Source of the DNA: Lustribacter sp965277075
GTDB taxonomy: Bacteria; Vulcanimicrobiota; Vulcanimicrobiia; Vulcanimicrobiales; Vulcanimicrobiaceae
Direction of reading: 5' to 3'
Assembly: GCA_965277075.1 (NCBI GenBank)
Contig: OZ255707.1
Coordinates: 434,001-498,000 of the forward strand
Length of the DNA stretch: 64,000 nt
Below, piece by piece: positions 26,865 through 33,966 of the stretch. A program made the translations under genes and the position numbers. The first letter of the stretch is position 1. Each line of letters opens with the position of its first letter. The notes below the pieces were generated by a model, which did not search any database, was not told where the DNA came from, and saw only the letters and a program-made list of their open reading frames with translations.

Positions 26865-27742
26865 CGTTTACTGAGTCGCGCGACGCGACGACGGATCGTG
26901 CGCAGCGCCTCGTGTGGTTCGAAATGGAGCCGGTTGCCGTCGATCGCGATCTGATTGCCGGAGATGTTCGCCGTGTGTAAGCCGTCGGGAAATGGACTCG
27001 AGCGCGCAGGTTCGAGTGACCCGACCGCGACCTCGGAAAAACGCGACGGCGAAAGTTCTTTGATTTCGTTGAAGATCAAACGCGAGCCGTAGCGATGCGT
27101 GCAGTCTTGAGCGGGGCGGTACAGTCGTCCGTCGACCGTGAAGGGAAATCCGCCGGGACGGCTTCCGTTGAGCGACTGCTTGACCGGGTTCTTCGCATGC
27201 GCACGCCAGCGGCCGAAAAGCGTGTCGGCATAGAAGACGTACAGGTCACTGTTCCAACCCATTTGGCCGTTCGTCGCGAACATCCACCAGCGGCCATCGT
27301 GCTGAAAGACGGTCGGATCGATGCCCGGGAAATCATCGATGAGCGTGTGCTTCGGATACCAGCCGCCGGGAAAATCACGCGCGGCGAAGGCCGTGACCGC
27401 GCCCGACATGCCGGCTTCCGGGATGCAAAGAATCTCGCCGTCATGGCGGATGAGCGACGGATACGACAGGTGGTGCGTGGCGGCGATGGCGTCGTGGATC
27501 GGCAACTTGGCGCCGGCGTTATCGTCGATCACCGTGTAGCAGATGCGGCCGACGTTCGTTGCGTACGGTAAAAGTTCGAAGAAGCAGAAGAGGCGTCCCG
27601 CTTCATGGATCAAGAACGGGTCGGCGGCGAACGCGCGGCCGCGTTCGAGCTGCAGCCACGTAATCGGCGGCGTCGGCCCATCGAGGAGTGTTTGCGCGTG
27701 ACCTTGCATGAGGCCGATGTTCCAGCCGTCATGGCGCATCAT
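26861..27742 (-). CDS. Five-bladed propeller protein, GINT1-like (glucosamine-inositolphosphorylceramide transferase N-domain type)
   Basis: An open frame reaches 27850, but family similarity starts at WNIGLMQ, so ATG 27742 (or 27739) is chosen, giving about 293 residues. Features of the GH43-like propeller found in glycan loci: ADPFLIHEAGRLFCFFELL, HHLSYPSLIRHDGEILCIPE, DFPGIDPTVFQHDGRWWMFATN and RRPGG-like GSRPGGFPFTVDGRLYRPAQD. These match the domain placed before GINT1/formyltransferase-like enzymes. No signal peptide is seen. Whether it hydrolyses, transfers or only binds a glycan is not known. It is convergent with 25824 and divergent from the GT2 gene at 27873. Confidence 0.65.
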   Translation of the reverse strand: MMRHDGWNIGLMQGHAQTLLDGPTPPITWLQLERGRAFAADPFLIHEAGRLFCFFELLPYATNVGRICYTVIDDNAGAKLPIHDAIAATHHLSYPSLIRHDGEILCIPEAGMSGAVTAFAARDFPGGWYPKHTLIDDFPGIDPTVFQHDGRWWMFATNGQMGWNSDLYVFYADTLFGRWRAHAKNPVKQSLNGSRPGGFPFTVDGRLYRPAQDCTHRYGSRLIFNEIKELSPSRFSEVAVGSLEPARSSPFPDGLHTANISGNQIAIDGNRLHFEPHEALRTIRRRVARLSKR

Positions 27743-27872
27743 ACGACGAGTATAACGGTGTTCGCGCTGCGCCATGGGAGGCGCCCTGGTACGCTCGGAC
27801 GGGGGCTTTCGTCCCAGCCGCACGCGACATCCGTCGGAACGTGCGACCACGTTTGCCTGCTATCGTCAGAGG

Positions 27873-28691
27873 ATGCGAACATCCGGGTTACCGACTGTTA
27901 CGATCGTCGCGCCGTCCAAGAACCGGCCGACGGAAGTCGCGCGGATGCTCGCGTCGTTGCGTACTCAGCCGACCCAACCGCTCGAAGTGCTCGTCATCGA
28001 CCAGTCGGCTTCGCCCTACGTCCTCGAGCCCTTTGCCGGCCTCAAGCATGTCTACGATCCGCATCTGAGCGGATTGACCGCCGCACGAAATCGCGGCGTG
28101 AATATCGCTACAGGCGACATCCTCTTGTTCTTCGATGACGATGTTGTCCTCGAATCCGACTGCGTCCTCGAAATCGCGCGCCTTTTCGAGAGCCGGCCCG
28201 ACGTGGTCGGAGCGCAATGCGCCATTCACAATCCATGGGACGACCAGCCGCTGACATTATACGATGTGTCGCGGCGTATTTTCGAACACGGGTTTTTCAA
28301 CGCGCGTCCGAAGCGTGAGCGGCATGGTCCCGTTCCGCGCCTGATCGACGGACTCGCTTCGGCGTACCGCCGCACGCTATTCGAACACGAACGTTTCGAT
28401 GAATCACTACCGGGTTACGGCCTTGCGGAAGATTGGGATTTCACGAAACGTGCCGCAAGCTACGGACGGTTGGCAATCGCGGAATCGGCTCGCGTGCGTC
28501 ACGAACATTCATCGCTCAACCGCCTCAATCCGGGTGCCTACATGCGTGCGCGACGCACCAACACGCTGTATCTTTACGAGAAGTTGCGCGCGGACTATGA
28601 TATTCGTAACCGGGTTTGGAAAGCGTGGTGGATTCTGGGCGAGAACCTTCGCGCATTCAGAAATGCGCGGAAAAGGCGACTTCTTCCCTAA
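27873..28691 (+). CDS. Glycosyltransferase family 2
   Basis: The open frame starts at 27774, but ATG 27873 directly precedes the conserved strand (MRTSGLPTVTIVAPSKNRP), giving 272 residues. GT-A signatures: LEVLVIDQSAS, GLTAARNRGVNIATGDILLFFDDDVVLE with the DDD metal motif, and YGLAEDWDFTKRA as the ED acceptor-side motif. The C-terminus is basic without a membrane anchor. It should act on the cytoplasmic face in assembly of the repeat unit. Its last 35 bp overlap the 3' end of the convergent GT4 gene. Confidence 0.9.
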   Translation: MRTSGLPTVTIVAPSKNRPTEVARMLASLRTQPTQPLEVLVIDQSASPYVLEPFAGLKHVYDPHLSGLTAARNRGVNIATGDILLFFDDDVVLESDCVLEIARLFESRPDVVGAQCAIHNPWDDQPLTLYDVSRRIFEHGFFNARPKRERHGPVPRLIDGLASAYRRTLFEHERFDESLPGYGLAEDWDFTKRAASYGRLAIAESARVRHEHSSLNRLNPGAYMRARRTNTLYLYEKLRADYDIRNRVWKAWWILGENLRAFRNARKRRLLP

Positions 28692-29910
28692 CCGTGGCCA
28701 CGCGTTGCACCGCCGCCGGCTGATCGCTTAAGCGTTCGTAGGCCGTTAGCAATTGCGCACCGATCAAACGCCAGTCGTACTCCAGGACAGCTTCCGCTGC
28801 GCTCGCGACGAGGCGCGCCCGCAGCGTCTGCGATTCGAGGAGCGCAGCGAGGCCCGTCGCAAATTCAGCGGGGGAATCGTGTATCGCGATTTGCTTGCCG
28901 GGCTCGCACTTTAGGCCGAACGCTCCGGCCGCCGTCGTGACGACAGGACGTTGCGCGGCCCATGCCTCCAGGATACGCAAGCGGGTACCGCTGCTGGCAA
29001 GGATCGGAGCGGCGACGACCGTCGCTGAAGCGAGGACGGCCGTCATGTCCGCCGGATTCGGAACGGCTTCGACATTCGCGTGATGCGCGAGCTCGGCGAC
29101 GAGCGCGGGCTGCATGCGGCCGGCGACGCGAATCGCGACCTGCGGTACGCGCCGCCGCAGTAGCGGTAGGACGCTGTCCAAGAACCAACGCAACCCCATG
29201 ATATTCGGCCGCCAATCCATGCTTCCGGTAATCAAAACGGTTGCCCGATCCGGCTGCGCTTTACCGACGTCGCGATAACGATGAACGTCCACGCCGTTGG
29301 GAATGACAACCGCCGACGTACGGACACTCGGTGCAAAGCGCTCAAAATCGAGGATATCGGAATCCGCGCATGCCGTCACGAGCGCGGCCCGGGCGACGAG
29401 ATTGCGCTCGATCCGGCGTACGCGCAAAGCGTCAACGGCGAGAAGCGCGGCAACGTGCGGCGATTCAAACGGGACGCGTCTCTCGAGCAGCGCCGACTCG
29501 CAATTATGCGCGTTGTACACGAGCGGAATGGCGTCGCGTCGCGGCAGGGTCCGAATCATCGGGAGATCCGTCTGGATGGCGACGTATGGGAATCGCCCGA
29601 GCCGATCGGCAACATGGGCACGCATCGCGGCGTTGGTCCAGCCGGCCGTCAAGAGCGACTCTCCGGGCGACGCTGCGAGCATCATGCGTCGGATCCCGCT
29701 TCGCTGGTGCTGCTCGCGCGGGAACGACGCATAGCTATCGATAAGCGCGGCAAACGACGGGGGAATCCCCACGGCGGGTTCGTCTGCGACGACGAGATCG
29801 ACCGTATACTGCCGGCTCAATGCGTCGATCATCCAATAATTTCGCAGGAGCGCCCCGCCGTTTCGCTGCCATGGAGACTGTCCGCAAAGATAAAGAATGC
29901 GCGGCTTCAT
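28657..29910 (-). CDS. Glycosyltransferase family 4 (GT-B)
   Basis: 417 residues from ATG 29910, overlapping the stop of the next upstream gene in ATGA (29907-29910). N-terminal LYLCGQSPWQRNGGALLRNYWM, with the Gly-rich acceptor loop; C-terminal half has ATVLITGSMDWRPNIMGLRWFLD and ASSGTRLRILEAWAAQRPVVTTAAGAFGL. The EX7E motif keeps only the second Glu; the first is replaced by Gly-Thr, as in many GT4 enzymes of the PelF/WcaI-like kind. Cytosolic or peripheral, adding a sugar to the lipid-linked unit. Confidence 0.88.
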   Translation of the reverse strand: MKPRILYLCGQSPWQRNGGALLRNYWMIDALSRQYTVDLVVADEPAVGIPPSFAALIDSYASFPREQHQRSGIRRMMLAASPGESLLTAGWTNAAMRAHVADRLGRFPYVAIQTDLPMIRTLPRRDAIPLVYNAHNCESALLERRVPFESPHVAALLAVDALRVRRIERNLVARAALVTACADSDILDFERFAPSVRTSAVVIPNGVDVHRYRDVGKAQPDRATVLITGSMDWRPNIMGLRWFLDSVLPLLRRRVPQVAIRVAGRMQPALVAELAHHANVEAVPNPADMTAVLASATVVAAPILASSGTRLRILEAWAAQRPVVTTAAGAFGLKCEPGKQIAIHDSPAEFATGLAALLESQTLRARLVASAAEAVLEYDWRLIGAQLLTAYERLSDQPAAVQRVATVREEVAFSAHF

Positions 29911-31001
29911 GCGAACTGACCGACCTGATAGAGCTCGAGGAAGCGATCGTGCACGGTGTCGGCAGTGAACTCCGCCTCATATCGAGCACGCGCCGCTCGG
30001 CCGAGCCGTAGGCGCAACGGAGGATCCGCTTTGAGAAGAGCGATCGCATCGAGGATCGCTTGCGGGTTGCCGGGCGGAATGACGATCGCGCTGTCTTCTG
30101 AAATGGCGTCGCGCGTCGCGCCGACGTCGGTCGCGATGATCGCCTTCCCACCCCGCATTGCCTCGAGAAGGGAAAGGCTCAATCCTTCGGCGTGCGATGC
30201 TTGCAAATACACGTCGAGGGCCGCGACGTACGGTTCCGGATCGGCCAGATAGCCGACGTAGGTCACGTTCGGTCCACCGGCCTGCACGGCTTCGAGTAAT
30301 TCGCCGGCACCCGCAATGACGAAGACGATGGACGAGCCCGCCGACAAGCGCGCGGCTTCGAGCACATCGAGGATGCCTTTCTTTGCCGTGAGCCGGCCCA
30401 TGACGCCGACAAAGAACGCTCCCTCACCTCGATAGGGAAACGGGATCGTGACGTTGTCGCGCATCGTCCGTTCCGGCACGGCATTCAAAATGTTCACCGC
30501 ACGAGCGCCGTGCGGCAGTGCGCCGAGCATCCCCGAATCCGGGACGGTCGTCACATCGCTCAGCCGCGTGGACCACCGATCCATGGCATGATAAAAGCGC
30601 AGCTTGGCATCAATCTGCTCCCAGCCGTGACAGGTACTGACGATCCGAATGTTGCGCGTTTTCCCCAACGCTCGCAACGCGCGGATCGACAGATTCGCCT
30701 TGTACCCGTGCGAGTGAACGACGCTCACGGGCGTTTTTGCGAGTTCGCTCGCCAACGCGCGAATGCAGCGTTGCGTCCCTAAGAGCCCACGCTCGCCGAG
30801 TGTGACGGTCCGGAAACCCTCAGCTGCCATCACGCTGGAAAATCGGCCCGGTGCAAACGTGATTAGATAGGGATCGACGCGACCGTTGGCTCGCTGATCG
30901 CGCATCAACTGCGCGATCACTTTTTCTTTGCCCCATAGATAGCCGGAACTATCCATGGCATCTACGACATGCGCGACACGAATCGGACCGCGACTTTCCA
31001 T
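29907..31001 (-). CDS. Glycosyltransferase family 4 (GT-B)
   Basis: 364 residues from ATG 31001. RVAHVVDAMDSSGYLWGKEKVIAQL opens the acceptor domain; VVHSHGYKANLSIRAL follows. The donor domain has FFVGVMGRLTAKKGILDVLEAA and a full EX7E motif in HAEGLSLSLLEAMRGGKAIIATDVGAT. These are retaining glycosyltransferase signatures (PF00534). It forms a translationally coupled pair with 28657 on the minus strand; their promoter lies in the short region shared with the plus-strand GT2 whose likely start is at 31110. Confidence 0.9.
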   Translation of the reverse strand: MESRGPIRVAHVVDAMDSSGYLWGKEKVIAQLMRDQRANGRVDPYLITFAPGRFSSVMAAEGFRTVTLGERGLLGTQRCIRALASELAKTPVSVVHSHGYKANLSIRALRALGKTRNIRIVSTCHGWEQIDAKLRFYHAMDRWSTRLSDVTTVPDSGMLGALPHGARAVNILNAVPERTMRDNVTIPFPYRGEGAFFVGVMGRLTAKKGILDVLEAARLSAGSSIVFVIAGAGELLEAVQAGGPNVTYVGYLADPEPYVAALDVYLQASHAEGLSLSLLEAMRGGKAIIATDVGATRDAISEDSAIVIPPGNPQAILDAIALLKADPPLRLRLGRAARARYEAEFTADTVHDRFLELYQVGQFA

Positions 31002-31109
31002 ACGATAGGTATAGCCCGGCGTGGAGATCGGCCGCTACGCCCGATTGGCGAACGCTTGCGGGTCTTTTGCCTCTATGGGCACGTGCCCGTCCCATGGTCT
31101 GCTTGCATC

Positions 31110-32132
31110 GTGGTCCTCATTGCCGGCGCACGGCCTTCGATAAGCGTCGTCATTCCCGCGTATAATGCTGCCGCGCATATCGGAGAAGCGCTCCAAAGCG
31201 TCAGCCGGCAGACGCTGGCGCCGCTCGAAGTCGTCGTGGTCGACGATGCATCGACCGACGCGACGGTGAGGGTCGCGACGGCGCTCGGTGCACACGTCGT
31301 TCGGGCGCCCCGCAATGCGGGGCCCTCGGCCGCGCGAAATGCCGGTGTCGCCGCGGCTTCAGGAACGTGGATCGCGTTCTTGGACGCCGACGATATTTGG
31401 GCCGACGAAAAGCTCGAGACGCAGTGGGAGACGATTCGACGTTGGCCGAGCGCCGGATTCTCTTTCACTGATTATGATATGGTTCGGGTCGACGGTTCCG
31501 TGCTCTCGGCGGTCAACGCCTCGACCGCGTCCTACCGTCACCTCGAAACGACCGAACGCCACGGGACCGCCGTGTCGTTTGCGACCGATTCGTTCATCGA
31601 CGGACTCGTGCGGTCGATGTTCATTCGCCAATCATCCGTCATCGTCAACCGAGAGCTGTTTGCGAAATCGGGCGGCTACGACGAGAGCGTCTCGCTCGGC
31701 GAAGATTACGATCTCTTTTTGCGCATGATCTCTTTGGGGCCGGCGGTCGGCGTCGAGCGATCGCTGGTGACGTATCGCCGGCGGCCGGCCTCGCTCTCGG
31801 CCGACCCGATCGCCGAGATCGCCTCGATCGACGCCTTGTGGGAACAGATTCTGAAGCGCCCCGAGCGCTATCCGCAGCGCGCCGTTCGAGCGGTCGAAGC
31901 CCGGCGGGTCGCAACGTTGCTCAAAGGCGTGCGTCTGGCCCTGCGGCTCGGGCGCTTCGCCGATGCCGGCCCGTTCGCGCGTAAGGCGCTCGAACGGGAA
32001 ACGTCGCCGGCGACGGTACTGTTCGCCGCCGTCGTGCCGCTGGTCGGCAGTCTGCCCGGACGCTTCATGCACCGCTATCTTCGTGAATTGTGGAAGCGCC
32101 GCCGCAGTTTGGGACCTCGGGGCATCGCATAG
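31110..32132 (+). CDS. Glycosyltransferase family 2
   Basis: The open frame begins at 30969 inside the divergent gene; GTG 31110 sits a few codons before the first strand (SISVVIPAYNAAAHIGEAL) and is preferred, giving 340 residues. Motifs: LEVVVVDDASTDATV, GPSAARNAGVAAASGTWIAFLDADDIW with the DAD metal site, and VSLGEDYDLFLRM. The C-terminal third is helical with a hydrophobic patch (TVLFAAVVPLVGSL) that may dock to the membrane. It precedes the Wza-like export gene by 85 bp. Confidence 0.9.
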   Translation: MVLIAGARPSISVVIPAYNAAAHIGEALQSVSRQTLAPLEVVVVDDASTDATVRVATALGAHVVRAPRNAGPSAARNAGVAAASGTWIAFLDADDIWADEKLETQWETIRRWPSAGFSFTDYDMVRVDGSVLSAVNASTASYRHLETTERHGTAVSFATDSFIDGLVRSMFIRQSSVIVNRELFAKSGGYDESVSLGEDYDLFLRMISLGPAVGVERSLVTYRRRPASLSADPIAEIASIDALWEQILKRPERYPQRAVRAVEARRVATLLKGVRLALRLGRFADAGPFARKALERETSPATVLFAAVVPLVGSLPGRFMHRYLRELWKRRRSLGPRGIA

Positions 32133-32217
32133 AGCCCCTTCGCAGGCTTCGGTCGCGCGAGCATCATGGTATGTTCGAGGTCACGATCGATCCGCGTCGC
32201 TTTTTGGGAGACCACCG

Positions 32218-33111
32218 ATGAACGCACAGCGCGTTGCCCCGTTTCTTGCCGGCATCGCGAGCTTGACGCTCGCGACGGGAACGTCGGCGGTTGCCACCGG
32301 CGAGAATCCGAACTGGATTCATCCGGGCGACCAACTGAACGTGTCGGTCTACGGAGAGCCGACGCTCTCCCAAACCGTGACGGTTCTGCCCGATTCGACC
32401 ATCCAGTACCCAATGGTCGGCCGCGTTTCGTTCGCAAACGACACGCCGGTCCAGGCCTCCGACATTCTGCGCCGCGCGTTCGCGAAGTATCTGCGCGCTC
32501 CGATCGTTTCGATCAGCGTCGTGACTCAAGGGGTGTTGACGGTCATGGTCCTCGGCAACGTGAAATTGCCGGGAAAGTACACCCTTCCGTTTGACAGCCA
32601 CGTGACCGACGCGGTCGCCGCGGCCGGCGGTATGGGGCCGACAAACGGCGCGTATCCCGATGCGCGCATTAGCGACGCGTCGGGCGTACGCGACACCTCG
32701 CTCGAGAAGGTCCTTCGTCAGGGCGACCTTTCCAACGATACGGTTCTCGCAAACAATAGCGTCGTGTACGTACCGAGCCCGGTTACCTTTAACGTCGAAG
32801 TCGTCGGCGCGGTCGATAAACCCGGCGAGGTGTCGCTCAACGTCGGCGATCATCTGAGCGCCGCGATTGCGAAGGCCGGAAACGGAATCAATTCCAACGC
32901 GGACCTCAACGCCATCCGCGTCACGCGCGAAGGCGCCGACGGACAGAACACCGTCTACCACATCAACCTGTACGAAAAGCTCGAACACGGCGATCGCAGT
33001 GCCGACATCGTTCTGCAGAAGAACGACGTCGTCTACGTGCCGCAAGCGAAGAAGGGCGGCTCGGCAATCACGAACACGCTCTTCGGTTTACTCGGCCGCT
33101 TCATTCCGTAA
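32218..33111 (+). CDS. Outer-membrane polysaccharide export protein (Wza-like, SLBB domains)
   Basis: 297 residues; ATG 32218 follows GGGAG at 32206-32210, while the longer open frame lies over the preceding gene. The signal peptide (FLAGIASLTLATGTSAVA) has no lipobox Cys, unlike classical Wza. PF02563 export domain: IHPGDQLNVSVYGEPTLSQTVTVLPDSTI-type text at about residues 35-65 (read in parts). Two SLBB domains follow, VMVLGNVKLPGKYTLP and VEVVGAVDKPGEVSLN, each ending in NDVVYVP-like strands. It should form the outer-membrane exit pore, partner of the Wzc-like kinase at 33962. The strong hairpin at 33157 follows its stop. Confidence 0.92.
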   Translation: MNAQRVAPFLAGIASLTLATGTSAVATGENPNWIHPGDQLNVSVYGEPTLSQTVTVLPDSTIQYPMVGRVSFANDTPVQASDILRRAFAKYLRAPIVSISVVTQGVLTVMVLGNVKLPGKYTLPFDSHVTDAVAAAGGMGPTNGAYPDARISDASGVRDTSLEKVLRQGDLSNDTVLANNSVVYVPSPVTFNVEVVGAVDKPGEVSLNVGDHLSAAIAKAGNGINSNADLNAIRVTREGADGQNTVYHINLYEKLEHGDRSADIVLQKNDVVYVPQAKKGGSAITNTLFGLLGRFIP

Positions 33112-33156
33112 AGGCGCCGCGGCGCAGCTCATCGGAACATCTCAGCGCCATGGCGC

Positions 33157-33190
33157 GGTGCGGACGACGAACGTTGTCCGCACCGGTTTT
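33157..33190 (+). terminator. Probable Rho-independent terminator after the Wza-like gene
   Basis: GGTGCGGAC at 33157-33165 pairs perfectly with GTCCGCACC at 33176-33184, and GAC/GTT inside extends the stem to about 12 bp around a 4-nt loop. A short GGTTTTA tract follows. It lies 46 bp past the stop of the export gene. Confidence 0.7.
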
Positions 33191-33425
33191 ACGTTGAGCC
33201 GCTGTCGCTCGGAACATCCCGTAAAAGCTTTCCGAATACGAATGACCGGCTTTGCGCAACTCACTGCATAGTTGCGAAACCGGAAGGTCAACAATGTACG
33301 CGCGTGTATGGAATCAACGGGGATGGAGCGATGCGCTCGCATTGCACCTGATCCCGGCACCTCGCAAAATTTGGAAGAGATGCGGCATCGGCTACGCTCG
33401 ACGCGGAGATCGAGCGCATCCGATA
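33191..33425. other. No gene seen between the terminator and the IS element
   Basis: About 235 bp with only short open frames lacking ribosome sites. Nothing here resembles a transposase or RNA gene; it separates the terminator from the target-site duplication of the IS481-type element. Confidence 0.5.
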
Positions 33426-33431
33426 TCTAGG
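33426..33431. repeat. Target-site duplication, left copy (TCTAGG)
   Basis: TCTAGG here is repeated at 33961-33966, directly flanking the two inverted-repeat ends of the IS481-type element. A 6-bp duplication fits that family's insertion pattern. Confidence 0.8.
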
Positions 33432-33960
33432 TGTGGCTTCCCAGGAGGTTAAGGACCCCTGTTGAGTCTCAGCATCGGCGGATTGCCATTGAGGGCGCTG
33501 TGGGGTCGATGCCAGTTGTAACGATGGAGCCATCGCCAAAGCATTGCCGCACGAGCGGCCGATGTAGCAAAGGGACGCTCGTAGCCCCATTCGCGGAGTG
33601 CAGTTTCAATAAATCGTTCAGCTTTTCCGTTTGTGCGCGGCGTGTACGGCCGCCTGCGAACGAGGGTTCATGCGATCAAGCCTCGTGATTCCGCGTTCCT
33701 TTGCAACTCGGGCAACGGCAGCACGACTGCGACCAGTCTCCGCAGCGATGCGGTCGTACGACCAACGTTGCCGGCGAAGACGCTCAACGCGCGCTTTGAG
33801 TTCATCCGACATCGCAATCGGCATTTGCTCGGGTCGCGAAGTGCGATCAGCCATCCCGTATTCGCCCTCAAGACGATACCGGCTCATCATACGACGTTCT
33901 CCCGGTCGGCGGCGGAACGTCACCTTCGACGGCTCGTCCGCAACCTCCTGAGAGACCACA
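33432..33960 (-). mobile_element. 529-bp internally deleted IS481-family element
   Basis: The ends are inverted repeats: the left end at 33432-33450 starts TGTGGCTTCCCAGGAGGTT, and the right end read inward from 33960 starts TGTGGTCTCTCAGGAGGTT; 16 of 19 positions match. Both are flanked by TCTAGG. Inside, on the minus strand, are the N-terminal and C-terminal parts of an IS481 transposase joined by a large internal deletion. The element cannot make transposase but could still be mobilised by a full-length relative. Its right duplication contains the stop codon of the Wzc-like gene, so the insertion landed exactly at that gene's end without breaking it. Confidence 0.88.
33449..33959 (-). pseudogene. 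IS481-family transposase, central catalytic part deleted
   Basis: The N-terminal fragment (33959 down to about 33655) reads RYRLEGEYGMADRTSRP then LRRQRWSYDRIAAETGRS and ITRLDRMNP, the helix-turn-helix region of IS481 transposases. Near 33655 the match jumps, in a different frame, to the C-terminal end: RPYTPRTNGKAERFIETALR, then WLHRYNWHRPHSALNGNPP, stopping at 33449. Roughly 150-200 codons in between, including the first two DDE residues, are missing; the E-containing NGKAERF helix survives. The junction is out of frame, so it is a pseudogene. Confidence 0.88.
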
Positions 33961-33966
33961 TCTAGG
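33961..33966. repeat. Target-site duplication, right copy (TCTAGG)
   Basis: Second copy of the 6-bp duplication at 33426-33431. It overlaps the last three bases (stop codon TAG on the minus strand) of the tyrosine autokinase gene. Confidence 0.8.
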
